Origin: Metridium senile | Lineage: Eukaryota; Cnidaria; Anthozoa; Actiniaria; Metridiidae | DNA length: 64,000 bases | Direction: 5' to 3' | Assembly (NCBI GenBank): GCA_949775045.1 | Contig: OX459107.1 | Coordinates: forward strand, 15,803,679-15,867,678 | Shown: piece by piece, positions 1 through 11,600 of the stretch | Position numbering within the stretch: the first letter of the stretch is position 1 | Layout: every line of letters begins with the position of its first letter | Program-made: the position numbers and the translations under genes | Notes under the pieces: model-generated | The model's database searches: none | Told to the model about the DNA's origin: nothing | The model's input: the letters and a program-made list of their open reading frames with translations, nothing else

Positions 1-350
1 GGGTTCTTAATTAAAGCGCTTTCAAAACTGATCGCTTCTAGGCAATAAACTCGGCGAAAACTGACATTTGTCAAACTTATTATAACACTAATACGTTAGT
101 TAAAGGTTTATTATCATTATTGGAGTGTTTAGGTTAAATCATACACAGAATAACATGTGTTTTATTACGTGATTTGAATCGAAGTACTGTTGTGTTTGTG
201 TTTCAGCCCGGCGGGGTTCTTAATTAAATCGCTTTCAAAACTGATCGGTTCTAGGCAATAAATTCGGCGAAAAGTTACATTTGTCAAACTTATTATCACA
301 CTAATACATTAGTTAATGGTTTATTATCATTATTGGAGTGTGTTTGATTT
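1..350. repeat. Direct repeat, about 135 bp, 213-bp spacing
   Basis: A block of about 135 bp starting GGGTTCTTAATTAAAGCGCT at position 1 recurs from 214 with about ten substitutions, and both copies end near ATCATTATTGGAGTG. The period is 213 bp, so this may be the edge of a longer tandem array to the left. No coding potential was recognised in 1-796; in particular I found no LDLa exon on the minus strand that would continue gene C. Confidence 0.85.
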
Positions 351-796
351 AAGTAAACACCGAAATACCGTAATAAATCAGTTTATTTCGTATATTTGTG
401 TGTATAAGTGACATTGATCATACTGCGCTTGCGTGGCATTTTGGCGTTGAAGATGAAAAATAATAAAGGCGAAACCAATACTCGGATTCCACAGGAATCC
501 CGGGTAATAAGACTGGAAAGTTAGGATGATAAAAGGACTACATGGACATTCAGCAATGAAGTATATACCGATTTCTTCCACCCTTACACGTTTACACGAC
601 ACCGTGACATAGTAGCTAAGAATACCCAGAATGCAGTAGCTACAAAAATGGTTGTTTTTCTTAAATATATAATGGTGTTAATCATAATAAAAAAGTGATG
701 GTGGTTATGGTGATGACAAAGATGAAAATTATGATATTGATGAAATAATGATGATACTAATGAGATAATAATGATTTCATTAAAAAGCCAACAAAC

Positions 797-1255
797 CTGC
801 ACAATCGCGAACGTTCTCCTGTGTTGTCACACAGCGTGGCTCGGTATCGATATAACAAGTGCTTGTTTTCACCACGAAGCGACCGTAGAAAGCCTGAATG
901 TCGTGTTGTGTGCAAGAAACATTGCCTTGGTTACAAGTACATTTTGTACAGTTAGACATGAACCAACTACTGTCTTGTTTGCGAGCTATCTTCTTGTCAT
1001 CAAGACAAACTGTGGATCCGTGCTTTGTACATGTTGTATTACCAACAGAGATACAACGACAGATAGTCTGTTGATCGTCAAGTCTCCAAGCATCGTGAAG
1101 GAGATGAGCGTTACCAAGTTGATCCCAGCATCCACTACCAGTGTTGTTGCATGTTACACTATCGTTATTATTGCATATACACTTGTATGTACTGTTTGGA
1201 AACCACACGTCTCCTTCAGAGAAGGTTTTGCCATTTTGGTCTGTGCAGTTGGTAT
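797..1255 (-). CDS. Gene C exon 2: VWC-like Cys-rich exon
   Basis: A 459-nt exon in phase 1 on both sides. The first half has the VWC hallmark (Cys, NGKTF-EGD-W, then C-x-C) and the second half a repeat of the pattern (CLDDKK...W...C-x2-C-x-C...C). It keeps the eight codons that gene B has lost. At the residues where A and B differ near the middle (GSGCWDQLGNAH versus GNGCWDHHGNTH), C agrees with B. Confidence 0.8.
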
Positions 1256-2968
1256 CTGGAAACATATATCAACATTGTTATCATCATCAGCAGCAGCAGC
1301 AGCATTATATTACATCGGTTTTTTTTGCAAATATTATATATACATACATACGTATTCAGAAACTAAATGTGTATTCCGCGCGCCTTTCTTGTTGTCTAAA
1401 AAGTTAATACAACCATTTTTCAATAATACATTAACAAGTGTGGTAATGTGGCCATGAAATCCGTCATGCGTTCTGGTCCACGGCGTTGCTGTTCATTCAA
1501 GCCATTTAATAGAATATATTTGTAAGATAGTATTTAGAGTTCGTTAATGGAATGGAATGTTTATTTAAATTATGTCAATTTCTTTGTTAACATTTGCGGG
1601 TATTATGCCCTACGCGGTTTAAGTTGTGTTCGAGTTCAAGTTGTGTTCGAGTTCAAGTTGTGTTCGAGTTCAAGTTGTGTTCGAGTTCAAGTTGTGTTCG
1701 AGTTCAAGTTGTGTTCGAGTTCAAGTTGTGTTCGAGTTCAAGTTGTGTTCGAGTTCAAGTTGTGTTCGAGTTCAAGTTGTGTTCGTGTTCAAGTTGTGTT
1801 CGAGTTCAAGTTGTGTTCGAGTTCAAGTTGTGTTCGAGTTCAAGTTGTGTTCGAGTTCAAGTTGTGTTCGAGTTCAAGTTGTGTTCGAGTTCAAGTGGTG
1901 TTCGAGTTCAAGTTGTGTGGAAAGAAGAGGTACAGAACTTTAAGTACGGGAGCAGACCTTCAGTGTCCCCAAATGGAAGTTAACTCATTAGTAGAGTGGA
2001 AGTTAATTCAACAGTCAAGTGGAGCAAACCAAACAGTGTCCTCTTGAAAACGAAGTACAAGTTACCAGTAAGGAAAAACTTAACAAGTACAGGTAAGAAT
2101 TCATATTTATACAAAATAGCCGGCACAAGAGACAGTAAGATAAGTGGGTCATTCAGGAATAAATAATCACAATAAATTAAAATAAATGATATATATTTAC
2201 AAGGAAATATTAAATATACTAAAACTAATCTATGGCTACAATTAAATACAATAATAGAAAATAAAAACCTGCTCTACCAGGACGCCGTGCAATGATAATA
2301 TTAATTGTTTCAAAATGAGTGACAACGTACTTGAGTTTTAAAGCTTGTCAGAGACGATGCTTGTCTTATTTTTAGTGGCAAGTTATTCCACAGCACCGCA
2401 CCGCTATAACTGAAACTTCTCTTAAAATATTCTGTATGCGGCTTCGGGACTGCTAATTTGTCTTCTGAATTTCTCAGGCTATATTAAAGTAGAAATATCA
2501 TTCCGGTTAATAAATTTGGAGGTGAGATAGTCTGGTGTCAGACTATTCAAAGTTTTATACATAAAAATACATTTATCAGTCTTTCGCTGATGGTCTAGTT
2601 TTTTCCAATTTAATGACCGAAATAATGAAATAGAAATACTAGTAAAAGAAACAACACGTTCACAGTTCACAGTTTCGATTGAGAACACAAATATAACTGA
2701 GTTTTGTAGCAACTAAAACACAATTACTTTGACATAAATATTTTTCTATTTCAAAGACTTCTTCAACACCCCCTTCCCCCCGCCGCCCCCGCCTAACCTC
2801 CCTAATTCCCCCTTTACCCCCCCCCCCCCCCCGGTTCTTTTTATAGCGTTTTAACAACAAAAATGACCAGTGCGTGATTACAAAATATGTACCTGACGAT
2901 TTGCTTAAAGATGATGCCGTGATAAAGAGAAGCAAGACCAGTTGATAGATTCCTTTAAATCTCTCCAT
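797..2968 (-). CDS. Gene C: partial inverted paralogue of the LDLa/VWC receptor genes
   Basis: Two exons can be placed on the minus strand. Exon 1 (2968 down to 2893, 76 nt) starts with ATG and encodes a typical leader: a basic MERFKG start, a hydrophobic core rich in Leu/Ile, then small residues. It ends at a phase-1 donor, G|GTACAT. Exon 2 (1255 down to 797, 459 nt) is preceded by TTTCCAG and joins in frame to give D-T-N-C-T-D-Q. It is the same length as exon 2 of gene A and about 98% identical to A and B by eye. It carries two von Willebrand C-like Cys patterns. Its donor (G|GTTTGT) is less canonical than in A. The leader is unrelated to that of A/B (MSRLKW start). Later exons are not in the window. 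It could be a functional divergent gene running left or a truncated duplicate. The link of exon 1 to exon 2 is inferred from phase, order and spacing. Confidence 0.6.
1619..1918. repeat. 17-bp minisatellite, about 17 copies
   Basis: The unit GTTCAAGTTGTGTTCGA repeats about 17 times with only a few changes (GTTCGTGTTC once, AAGTGGTG once). Because 17 is not a multiple of 3 and the unit has no stop in any plus frame, all three plus frames stay open across it and give the same 17-residue peptide period. It lies in the predicted intron 1 of gene C, so I treat the open frames as by-products. Confidence 0.95.
2145..2712 (-). mobile_element. Non-LTR retrotransposon 3' end (CR1/L2-like RT C-terminus), broken
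   Basis: On the minus strand 2712-2479 encodes the usual post-RT pattern (DHQRKTDKCIFMYKTLNSLTP). After a change of frame near 2480 the pattern continues (FSYSGAVLWNNLP...SSLTSFKTQ) to a TGA near 2316. The AT-rich 3' tail down to about 2145 matches the plus-strand tail at 39215-39400. The coding part is interrupted by at least one frameshift or stop, so it is dead. Confidence 0.85.
2893..2968 (-). CDS. Gene C exon 1: candidate signal peptide
   Basis: Twenty-five codons plus one base: basic N-end, a 12-residue hydrophobic core (QLVLLLFITASS) and a polar end, then a GTACAT donor in phase 1, as in exon 1 of genes A and B (GTACAA). It lies 1.6 kb upstream of gene C exon 2; the equivalent intron is 2.1 kb in A and 0.66 kb in B. 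The sequence is not similar to the A/B leaders. Confidence 0.5.
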
Positions 2969-3190
2969 TACTGCAAGCCTGGAAAATAAAAAGAAAGTTT
3001 GAGATTTTGGAAATTCAAATTTTATAAAATAGCCGTTAATGATAGCGAAAGTCCTTCTAAGAGGGCGTGGCCGAACGCTTTTTTTTATTTTTTATTCACT
3101 AGTAAGAAACTATTTTTTACAATTGTTATTAACTATTTATTTTTTTTATTAAACATTTTGAACACAGTTAACAATGGCAATATTCACATA

Positions 3191-3530
3191 CACCTAATCG
3201 CAAGAACATTGTCCTGACTTTTGTAATTTAGTGAGAAAAGAAATTAATTAAAAGACAAAGGAAGAGTACTCATGCTGAACTCTTTCTTTTGTTATTCCTA
3301 TCTTAAGCCTGCTTCACACTAGCGACATAAGCATAACCAACATACGCAGACTCAGTGAAGCATTTCTCGACTAGGTGTAAGAAAAGACAAGTGCGGCTAA
3401 TAAGCAAAGCCCAACTGAGTCTGCGTATGTTGGTTATGCTTATGTTCTTGTCGCTAGTGTGAACCTGCAGGCTTTACTAATTTACAAATACTCTTTTTTC
3501 GCGGTGTTGCAACATTCTTGCAATTAGGTG
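3191..3530. mobile_element. Tc1/mariner-like MITE, TA target duplication, CACCTA ends
   Basis: The termini CACCTAATCGCAAGAACATT and its inverted partner ending ATTCTTGCAATTAGGTG are flanked by TA on both sides. The interior (about 3308-3475) holds a second inverted repeat with arms of about 50 bp (CACTAGCGACATAAGCATAA and its complement), which suggests one fold-back element nested in another. The same CACCTA termini recur at 25570, 34128 and 53635. Confidence 0.8.
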
Positions 3531-5993
3531 TATATACAACCTATAAGTTGGCGAGTACGCCTCGTTGGCTATCAGCTCATGTACGACTCGATTTCGTGGA
3601 ATAACTGTTAAATGTACAAATAGTATATGACTATGACGTATTCATTATACGTACACAAAACACATAAGAATAACGCATGGTAATATCATTTCGTTTTATA
3701 AAATTGGACTATTTCTTATTTTAAGCTAAGGGAGTTGTAAGAGGTTCCCATTTTTGAAGGTGAAATATTTTACATAAACGTTATCTCTTACATAGTTTTT
3801 TTATATAAATACTTATCATAAAACTAAAAGAAAGAAAAAAAAGCTATACGAGCTAGTAAATAGGTACTGAAATAACGAAACAAACGCAGAGACGACTTCT
3901 AGCCCCTATGAGATACGAAATAAAACCATAACCGAACAAAGAGCGGCTATATGTAGACGAAAAGCGTTCTTTCTTTTTTGATTCTCAGCACAAGTTGCCG
4001 AATAATTTCGCAGTATAACTTCGGCTGTCTCGCAATGTTTTTCGGTTACAGAGAGCATTGCGTAATAACTTAGAGTTAAGTTCTTCTTTTCGCACGGAGC
4101 ACAACGGCCAAAATGGTACATGTTCAAGCATTATTGCGAGACAAGTTGCTTTAAAAATTTCACAATGTGACAGCACCTGAAGAGATACAACGATCGAGCA
4201 TACTCTTCTCGGATAAGGACGTAAAGCCGGAGTTCCCGTCTGCTTTCACTCCTATTTCAAACCTATTCTATATAAGGCGGTCGTCAAAGATCCTGCCGAT
4301 GCTATTCGCAAAGAGTAGGGGATTGTCTCCCGGTACAACAGTCAGGCCTCGGAGGCATTTATTAACAACACTCATGATTGTAAACTGCTGGTTTTCAGCA
4401 GTCCGATAAGTCCTCCATATACATATTAGTAGATTGTAAAGCGCTATGAGCTATTCTAGAGATATAGCGCTATATAAATGAGGCATATTATTATTATTAC
4501 TCGATGCCCATAACAATGGCTTTACAGGGATTACTGCCACTGAGAAATATCGTATTTGAACACATGTAAAAAATACCGTAATTCTACATGTGAAAATATC
4601 ATCGTATCAAAATATACAGCGGACGCTTCGAGATATGGAATTCATCTCCTTGTGTACTTGCTCAAATTCGATATCGAATTGAAACTGACTCGAAGATAAG
4701 TTCAGATAAGACATCAGTATTATTCTCTACGTATTTCTTGTATATTTTATTCTGTAAATGTTTTTTCCTTGTCTTAGTGTGTTCATTTGTATCTTTTCTA
4801 CTTTATTTGATCTTACCTTGCGTGCTTTATCGAAGAATCAGCTCCAATGTTAGTATGCTTGTGAAGTGTCTCTTTCTAAAAACGCGCAGTTGAATTGAAC
4901 GCAATCCAATTTTAGAAATACGTGAAGTTAGCAAGTGAATTAAGTGCTGCTGTTTACTGTTTTTAAAGCGATTCTTAGATTAATTAAAGAACAATTTATG
5001 TGAGGAATGACAAGAATAGTATAATGAAAATTCTTTTTAACAATTGATGTGATAGATGGCGAATGGACTTCCTCTCATTTGGCCAACCTCTTCATGAGGT
5101 TTACAGCTAATTATTAAACGTATTTGTCCAGCTGTGAACCGTCTTTCCGCCAAAATACTAGCTAATCAAGAAATAATGTTTTTTTTCTCAATTTGTTTTT
5201 TGTTTTGAATTTAAGGATATAATTTTGAGTATAATAATGAGTTAATATCATATCTCGTCGCTGTCATTTGAAAGTCAAGTCAATCCTGCTTTTTCACGAC
5301 TTCAGTCTCTTATTCATTGAAAATATACGATATATTCTAAGCAATTTAGTGATATATTTTTGATTTTCAGCATTTATTACTCAAAAGATTGACTATTATA
5401 CTGGCTTTTTAAAAGTAGTTGAATGTTGTTATTGTTTATGGTGAATGCGTTACCGCGGTATATACACAAAGTCCACTTACAGCCGTTCATTTCGGATATT
5501 TTTTCCGATTTATTTTACAGCGGTAGGCTTTTAAGTATCTAAATTAACCTACAATATATGTATTAATGATTTTCAATAGAATCCCATATCACATTAGAAA
5601 CTCGCACGCTGATTGGCTGAAACACAAACCGGATGAGAGGGTATTCAGAGTGATATTCAACGCTCAGAAAGCTGAATACCCACTTGATAATTTTTAAAAA
5701 TATAGTTTTTTTTTATTATTATCCGTGCATTAAAACGATGAATCGACCAAACAAGTAATTTTAACTTCAAAGAGTATAGAGGCAAATGATTAACTTGCTA
5801 ATAGACGAGTTTTGCTTTAAAAAAGAGCAATTTTTTTTCCTGCGACTACCTCGGCATGAAAAGCAATCATTTTCTTTTCGCTTCGCTTGCTTAGTTTTTA
5901 GTCGCTATTTTTCACGACTTGAACGGCAATTTTTCAATCAAAGACAACATTTTTAATCATCAAATTACTTTTATAGAGTCGTGGAACATAAAC
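3531..5993. other. Intergenic, no gene recognised
   Basis: AT-rich sequence between the divergent genes C and A. The only recognisable item is a retroelement-like 3' end at about 4433-4500 (GCGCTATATAAATGAGGC followed by ATT repeats). Short open frames are present but have no family resemblance and no splice context, so none is called. Confidence 0.6.
4433..4500 (+). mobile_element. Retroelement 3' tail fragment
   Basis: AAAGCGCTATGAGC, then ATAGCGCTATATAAATGAGG followed by an ATT run, is the usual 3' end of a LINE/SINE class that recurs in this window (compare 37470-37560 and 42565-42650 on the opposite strand). No coding part remains next to it. Confidence 0.55.
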
Positions 5994-7320
5994 TTAAGGT
6001 AGTTCGGGACCCAGCCGTAATCACATAATTTCGTTTTTTTAGCTTTTATTATTTTCCGATTTGAAAATCATGGGAACGTTATGCATTCACAAGACAAGCA
6101 CATCATCTCTGCAAAAAATCTCCTGAATTTAGACCCACATTCACGAGAAATCAAGATTTTTCGTTAAATTCATGATTTTTTCGCGTTCAAGTCCGCGTCG
6201 TTTTAGTGTCGATTTTTGGAACTATAATGCGTCACATTAATTAGTGTTTTGGGCAAGAATTACGAATTAAACTGGTCATAATTAGCTTTACATCGATTCT
6301 AGAGATACTAGCGGACCAAAAAATGTTAAAGTTTGTTTCGATAATCTTATAGGGAACTAGTTACCAGTCCCGCACGGACAAAAAACAGGTTCACGAAATA
6401 TACATTTTAAAGAGTTTTCGTGCTATAACTCGGAAAAGAGCGCGGTGTCACCCCATTTTTATTTTATAGATGGATTTCCCTTGTCAGAACTCTTCATTCC
6501 GTGAAATAAAAATGATATGGTTTTCGAGCGCAAAATGTGGTATTTTTCACATTTTGAGTTTATTTTTGCATCAAAATTCTCGACATGCACGTACATGCAC
6601 GATTTTCTTGAGTAAAACATGGCAAATAATATGTTTGTTAGGAAAGTGTCTTTCTTTTGCAAATGCTTGTTAAAAAGTTTGTTATCGGGAAAAATAGAAT
6701 AAATAGCGTTTTATGTTTCAAATTCCGACAATTTTTGTCACAAAAAATGACCAAAATGGGCCCCAGTCTACCGCCCTTATCTCCGAAACGAGCTACAAAA
6801 TGGCTTTTTAGTCGCGCGTAATAAGATTCACTTTTGTTATACTTTACATTACGTTGAAAACCGTGTCGGTATGGGATTCAAGGAAAATTCATTGGCCGAC
6901 GAGTGGAATTCCACATTGAATTCAAAAATGAACTATTTTTGACGAGGTTTCAAGGCCGCCAGGCGGTCACGGACGGGAATTTCAACTTTTCTCGATTTCT
7001 CCAAAAATAAAAATCGGCCAAACCTCTAACTATTTTTTTAGAAAAGAGTTCACCCAAAGGGTATTTTGGACAAATTATAAGGGAATTGAATTTTTCACAA
7101 CTGTCGGCGGATTCTCGATTTTTACTGAAAGTCACTCTTAATTAGAAAGGTGTAAGTTTGGATTTAAAGGAATCTATATTAAACGCAATGTAAAAAAAAA
7201 ACAAGTTAAAATTGAGAAATTAGGGGCAAAAAAACAACTAGCACCTGGTAGTGCTTATCAATTTAGATGGTTAAGTTTGGAAATAATAAAAAAACGTTTG
7301 GCGCTAATGAAAAAATTGGA
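5994..7320. other. Intergenic, unassigned; possible orphan TTAA-type element end
   Basis: At 5994 the sequence TTAA followed by GGTAGTTCGGGACCC resembles the left end of the TTAA-flanked elements at 14002 and 15467, but I found no matching right end. The rest is AT-rich with short open frames that resemble nothing I know. Confidence 0.35.
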
Positions 7321-7490
7321 CATGTCGTTCCTCAATCTTGCCCATACTGTATATGAGAGTATATAATTGTCCGGTGATTATTTTTCAAGTGTTCAATCAG
7401 AACATTGTTTTTTTATATAACGGATATTTCATAATTTAGAAATCAAGTAAGATATGCTTTTTGCTGTGAATAAAAATATATAGAGGATAT
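7320..7490. repeat. Left part of the segmental duplication (matches 40810-40960)
   Basis: CCTCAATCTTGCCC, ATATAATTGTCCGGTGATTA, TTTTCAAGTGTTCAA and TTTTTGCTGTGAATAAAAAT occur in the same order here and at 40810-40960. This is the leftmost homology I can see between the gene A and gene B flanks, about 8 kb upstream of gene A and 2.7 kb upstream of gene B. Confidence 0.7.
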
Positions 7491-7870
7491 TTCATGGGCG
7501 AGCGGAGATATGAATTCTATCTTCGAGCGTTGAAATGATCTCTCATGCACGAGTACAGTGAGGGCAAAATAGTCGTACAATCTCTCTTGTAAAAGTGATC
7601 AAACCGTTCGCTTTCAACTCTCAAAAGGACGTGTACTTTTTGAACTTTTTAAAGTAGATCAAAATCATTTCATAAGGACAATAAAAGAGGTAGCTGTATC
7701 CATGGCTACTTTTTTTACTTTTCTGCAAATATTTCGAGAAAAGATCGAAAAATCACCATTTTGAGGCCTTATTTCTACCAGTTTGACTATAGCGCATTGA
7801 AGCGTGAAACTATAACGGGTCTATTAGCTGACCAAATGTTAACACGTGTTTTCCGATGGTTAGCAGCCTG

Positions 7871-8103
7871 GGGGGTACTCCCTTTGCGCAAGTCAGTGGT
7901 AGGGGTGATCGGCGGTCGGTTTTGAGCTGACGATTCCTAAAAGGTACGCACAGATTATAAAAACTGTTAAAGCCTTGTTGATTTCAACCCCCAAAAGGTC
8001 ATCCCGGGAACCCAGTGGTTATATTCAGAATATAACCCCTGGGTTCCCAAGGATGTCAAAAGGTACTACTGTGCAATGTTCTTGGCAGCTAGCCCCCGGA
8101 GGG
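7871..8103. mobile_element. Truncated fold-back element (CTCCCTTTG...GGGGTGATCGGCGG family) with nested insertion
   Basis: Starts GGGGGTACTCCCTTTGCGCA and continues GTGGTAGGGGTGATCGGCGG, the terminus of a dispersed family also seen at 19077, 30817, 33541, 49728, 54957 and 61296. The right terminus is missing. At 8001-8054 a short palindromic element (CATCCCGGGAACCCAG...CTGGGTTCCCAAGGATG) is inserted. It is flanked by CCAAAAGGT and TCAAAAGGT, and its ends match the 17155-17449 element. Confidence 0.7.
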
Positions 8104-8280
8104 TTAATAGATAGTAAGCTGGTTTACAATCAGAGGAGTTAATAGTTAACAAAAACGTAAAATGCGCGGCTATGAATACGAAAAGCGAACCCGGCTCTTC
8201 CTTTTTCGATACCCTAAAAGATCCCTAGAAATTCTGAAATGCTAAATGTCATATTTAATACCCTAAATTATAATCCAACT

Positions 8281-8508
8281 AGTCATAGACGAGTGAAAAT
8301 ATCGCAGGAGTAGGACAGCGATATTTTTACTCGTCTATCTAGCCCCCAAGTAAAACAATATTTTGCTTTATAAAAGAACAAAAACCTTTGGATAATAAAT
8401 AACTTATTAAGCAGTTTGATGTGTAATATGGCTGGATATTTTACTCCTTAAATTGCATTTTGACTAGCCCATATTACACATCAAACTGTCTAATAAGATA
8501 TATATATA
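8281..8508. repeat. Two hairpin/MITE palindromes
   Basis: First palindrome, about 8285-8338: TAGACGAGTGAAAATATCGC and its complement CGATATTTTTACTCGTCTA. Second, about 8404-8508: CAGTTTGATGTGTAATATGG and its complement CCATATTACACATCAAACTG around about 45 bp. No coding content. Confidence 0.75.
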
Positions 8509-8669
8509 TACCAAATCGCTGATTTTGATTGGATGTAGTTGTGATTCTTTAAAATACTTTGTATAGTGATACTTTGATAGTGATATTATCTTTCTGAATT
8601 GCAGATACCAAAAAATCTAATTTCCTCAAAAGAGGTCGGAAATATCCGTATACCTTAAGTATCCTTATA

Positions 8670-11600
8670 CCTTAAGCTATTATAGACGATTTTACGCGAT
8701 TCATTGTTTCTTGTGATTCATTTCCCCTTTCCTCAAATGACTACTTAACAAGTGTGAAGTAGAGAGGTGATCGTTACCATCCCACATTGCCCCAAAAGAC
8801 ATCGACTGTACAGCATCATGAAAACTGAGATATAGAGTAGCTAATTTCTGTAAAAACTACGCCAAAAAAACTAAGCAGTCATGCAAGCTTAGGTGAGTAG
8901 CAAATCTCAAATGTTTCTTCGCACCAAACTCAGAATGCCCCTTGGCATTTTTATTTTATTATTTTGCCTAAATGCTGAGTTTTTAGCAACAAATAGCCAT
9001 GTTTTTAACAGCGTTTATACATCAAAAGAAGTCAAACTATCACTGATCTGGAAAATTTTGCAATTTTGCCATTAATTATTTTTGCGCAAAAGGTTGAATG
9101 GTAGGCAAAATATCGATGTTCTGAACAGCGTTAAAACATCAGACGTCAAACTATCATGTGAAGGATTTCACTTCGAAAATTAAAAATTGTTTGTTTTTCG
9201 CTTTATTTTAGACACATGTGACTTGCTTTAGGTGGTTTTCGATTGTTTGTGATGGTTGTAGATTTTTTTGTGGTGGTTCTAGATGGACGTAGGTGGTTTT
9301 AGGAGGTTTTAGGTCGTTCCATGTTTTAGTGCTTACGCAAGAAAGAAGCTACTTAGCACTGTTTTAATCATTTTAGGCCGGTTTAAGCTATTATAGACGA
9401 TTTTACACGATTCATTGTTTCTTGTGATTCATTTCCTCTTTCCTCAAGTGATTACTTAACAAGTGTGAAGTAGAGAGGTGATCGTTATCATCCCACATTG
9501 CCCAGTATAACATCGACTGTACCGCATCGTGAAAAGGTATAGAGTAGCTAATTTCTGTAAAAACTACGCCAAAAAACTAAGCACTCATGCAAGCTTAGCT
9601 AGGTGAGTAGCAAATCTCAAATGTTTCTTCGCACCAAACTCAGAATGCCCCTTGGCATTTTTATTTTATTATTATGCGTAAATGTTGATTGTTTAGCAAA
9701 AATAGCGATGTTTTTAACAGCGTTTATACATCAAAAGAAGTCAAACTATCATTTGGAAAATTTTCCAATTTTGCCATTAATTATTTTTGCGCAAATGTTG
9801 AATGGTAGGCAAAATATCGATGTTCTGAACAGCGTTAAAACATCAACAGACGTCAAACTATCATGTGCAGGATTTCACTTCGAAAATTAAAGCAGTGTGT
9901 GTGATAAATGAACCCCACAGAAACAATCCGATGGGGAATTAAGATTTTATATACTGCCCCTCCATGTTCTTGACGAGAATAGTGATTATAAATACTTTGA
10001 TTTTGTGAAAAGTGAAAAACAAGTGTTTTTGTGAACAACACATCAAAATAACTCAACTCACATATTATCTTAAAAAATCCTTAAAACATAAAACGAACAC
10101 AATTCTCTTATTTATATATAGATCTAATGCATGCTAACATCAAAGTTCCGCCCAATGACACTGCGGTGAAAAAATACGACACGCTTATGGATTTATTGCT
10201 TAGAACTTCTAGAATAGAAATAAATAGCAATAATTTGACAGGGTACAGATATAGCACTTAATTAACCCAAATTTGCTCCCACGATTTGTTCGTTACCTTG
10301 AACCAAAACATGTTTTTATTAGTTCGCTCAATGTTTTTAACCAATTTCGACGATGTAATTCATTATTTTGTTTGGGTCGTCGTCGGCATTTTAGAGCGGC
10401 CTTAATGCCCATGGCCATTGTGTTTAAGTTGAAAGTTAAATCAAAATATTCTTTTTTTAGATCAAGGCAAGTCGCCTTGGAAAAAAAAGGAGATGCGAGA
10501 TTTTGATCCATATTTTGTGATCATTTTGTCCTTGTGATTCTGATGCTATCTAGTGGTCTGAATATCGGCTCTTGATCCAAGAGCCGATGCGCAGGCTAAT
10601 GCAAGATACGATGTGGAGTCCCGCAAGGTGTACCTCTTGACCCTCTATCTTCACAAAGCTTACGTGAATACAGCTGTCTTTCTCGTGTACCCACTTTAAA
10701 AGCACTATCCAATGCAATAATGGTGATGTTTATAAGGCCTGACATTGTGTGTATCCCTAACCCTAACCCTAATCAGAGGCGACATAGGGCAATTTTAGCA
10801 ACTTTGTGGGATTTAGGGCGATTAAAAGCGATTTAAGAACAAATATTGTCAAGAAAGAAGCGTCTTAGGACTGCATGTGTTAATCATTTTAGGCCGGTTT
10901 AAGGTATTACGATAAATGCAAAATGGACCCATATGTTCGCGAATTTAAATTAAGCATATTCTTTTCGTCTTAACTCAGTAAAAGTATATATTTTCTGAAA
11001 GCTGAATAAATGTAGTTTTTTTGTAGTGAAGTTTGATTTTAATGATTTTTAAAATTTCAGACATTATTAGCCAAGAAATGAAAATTGACCGTACCTTATT
11101 CAAAATGTTCGATGTCAAGAAGTACGCATTCTATGACGCTTAAAATTACATCAACACATTTATGAGATAACGGGCTTAAAAACTGTGTCTGCGTTTTGTT
11201 ATACATAGCCAGAAAAACCGAACGGTCGTGCGCATTAGAAACGCGACAATTAGAAAAAAATCGACAGGCTTATGCTCTCAAGTTAACAGAGAATGTAGGG
11301 AACCAGAATTTCCTATCCTTGATAACTCGGCAACCGCGTCATTAAAACAACTTTTCCCCCTCTTGGTTGATTAACCTAATTACATGCTACAATAAAAACA
11401 CAGAAACAACGCCAAAACGTTAAAATGTGTGTCGATTTTACAACTTATAACTTTGTATGGTTTCCAGCCCTCATTCCTTTGTCAAATGACCGATTTGCTC
11501 AAAATTACTCTATTATTACGGTCTCAAGCTAAGGGCCAATATGTTTATTGTCTGTTTTCCCCCTCTGGTTTGATTCATTGGTCATATGTTAATATGGTCT

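Noticed and set aside
378..602. Minus-strand frame of 74 codons as a further gene C exon
   Set aside because: No LDLa or Cys pattern and no match to any exon of genes A or B.
771..1457. Plus-strand open frame of about 230 codons over gene C exon 2
   Set aside because: It is the antisense of the conserved exon; the same antisense frame appears opposite exon 2 of genes A and B. Splice signals and Cys patterns are on the other strand.
1547..2047. Repeat protein with 17-residue period
   Set aside because: Produced by a 17-bp minisatellite with no stop in any plus frame; no start context or splice sites, and it lies in a predicted intron.
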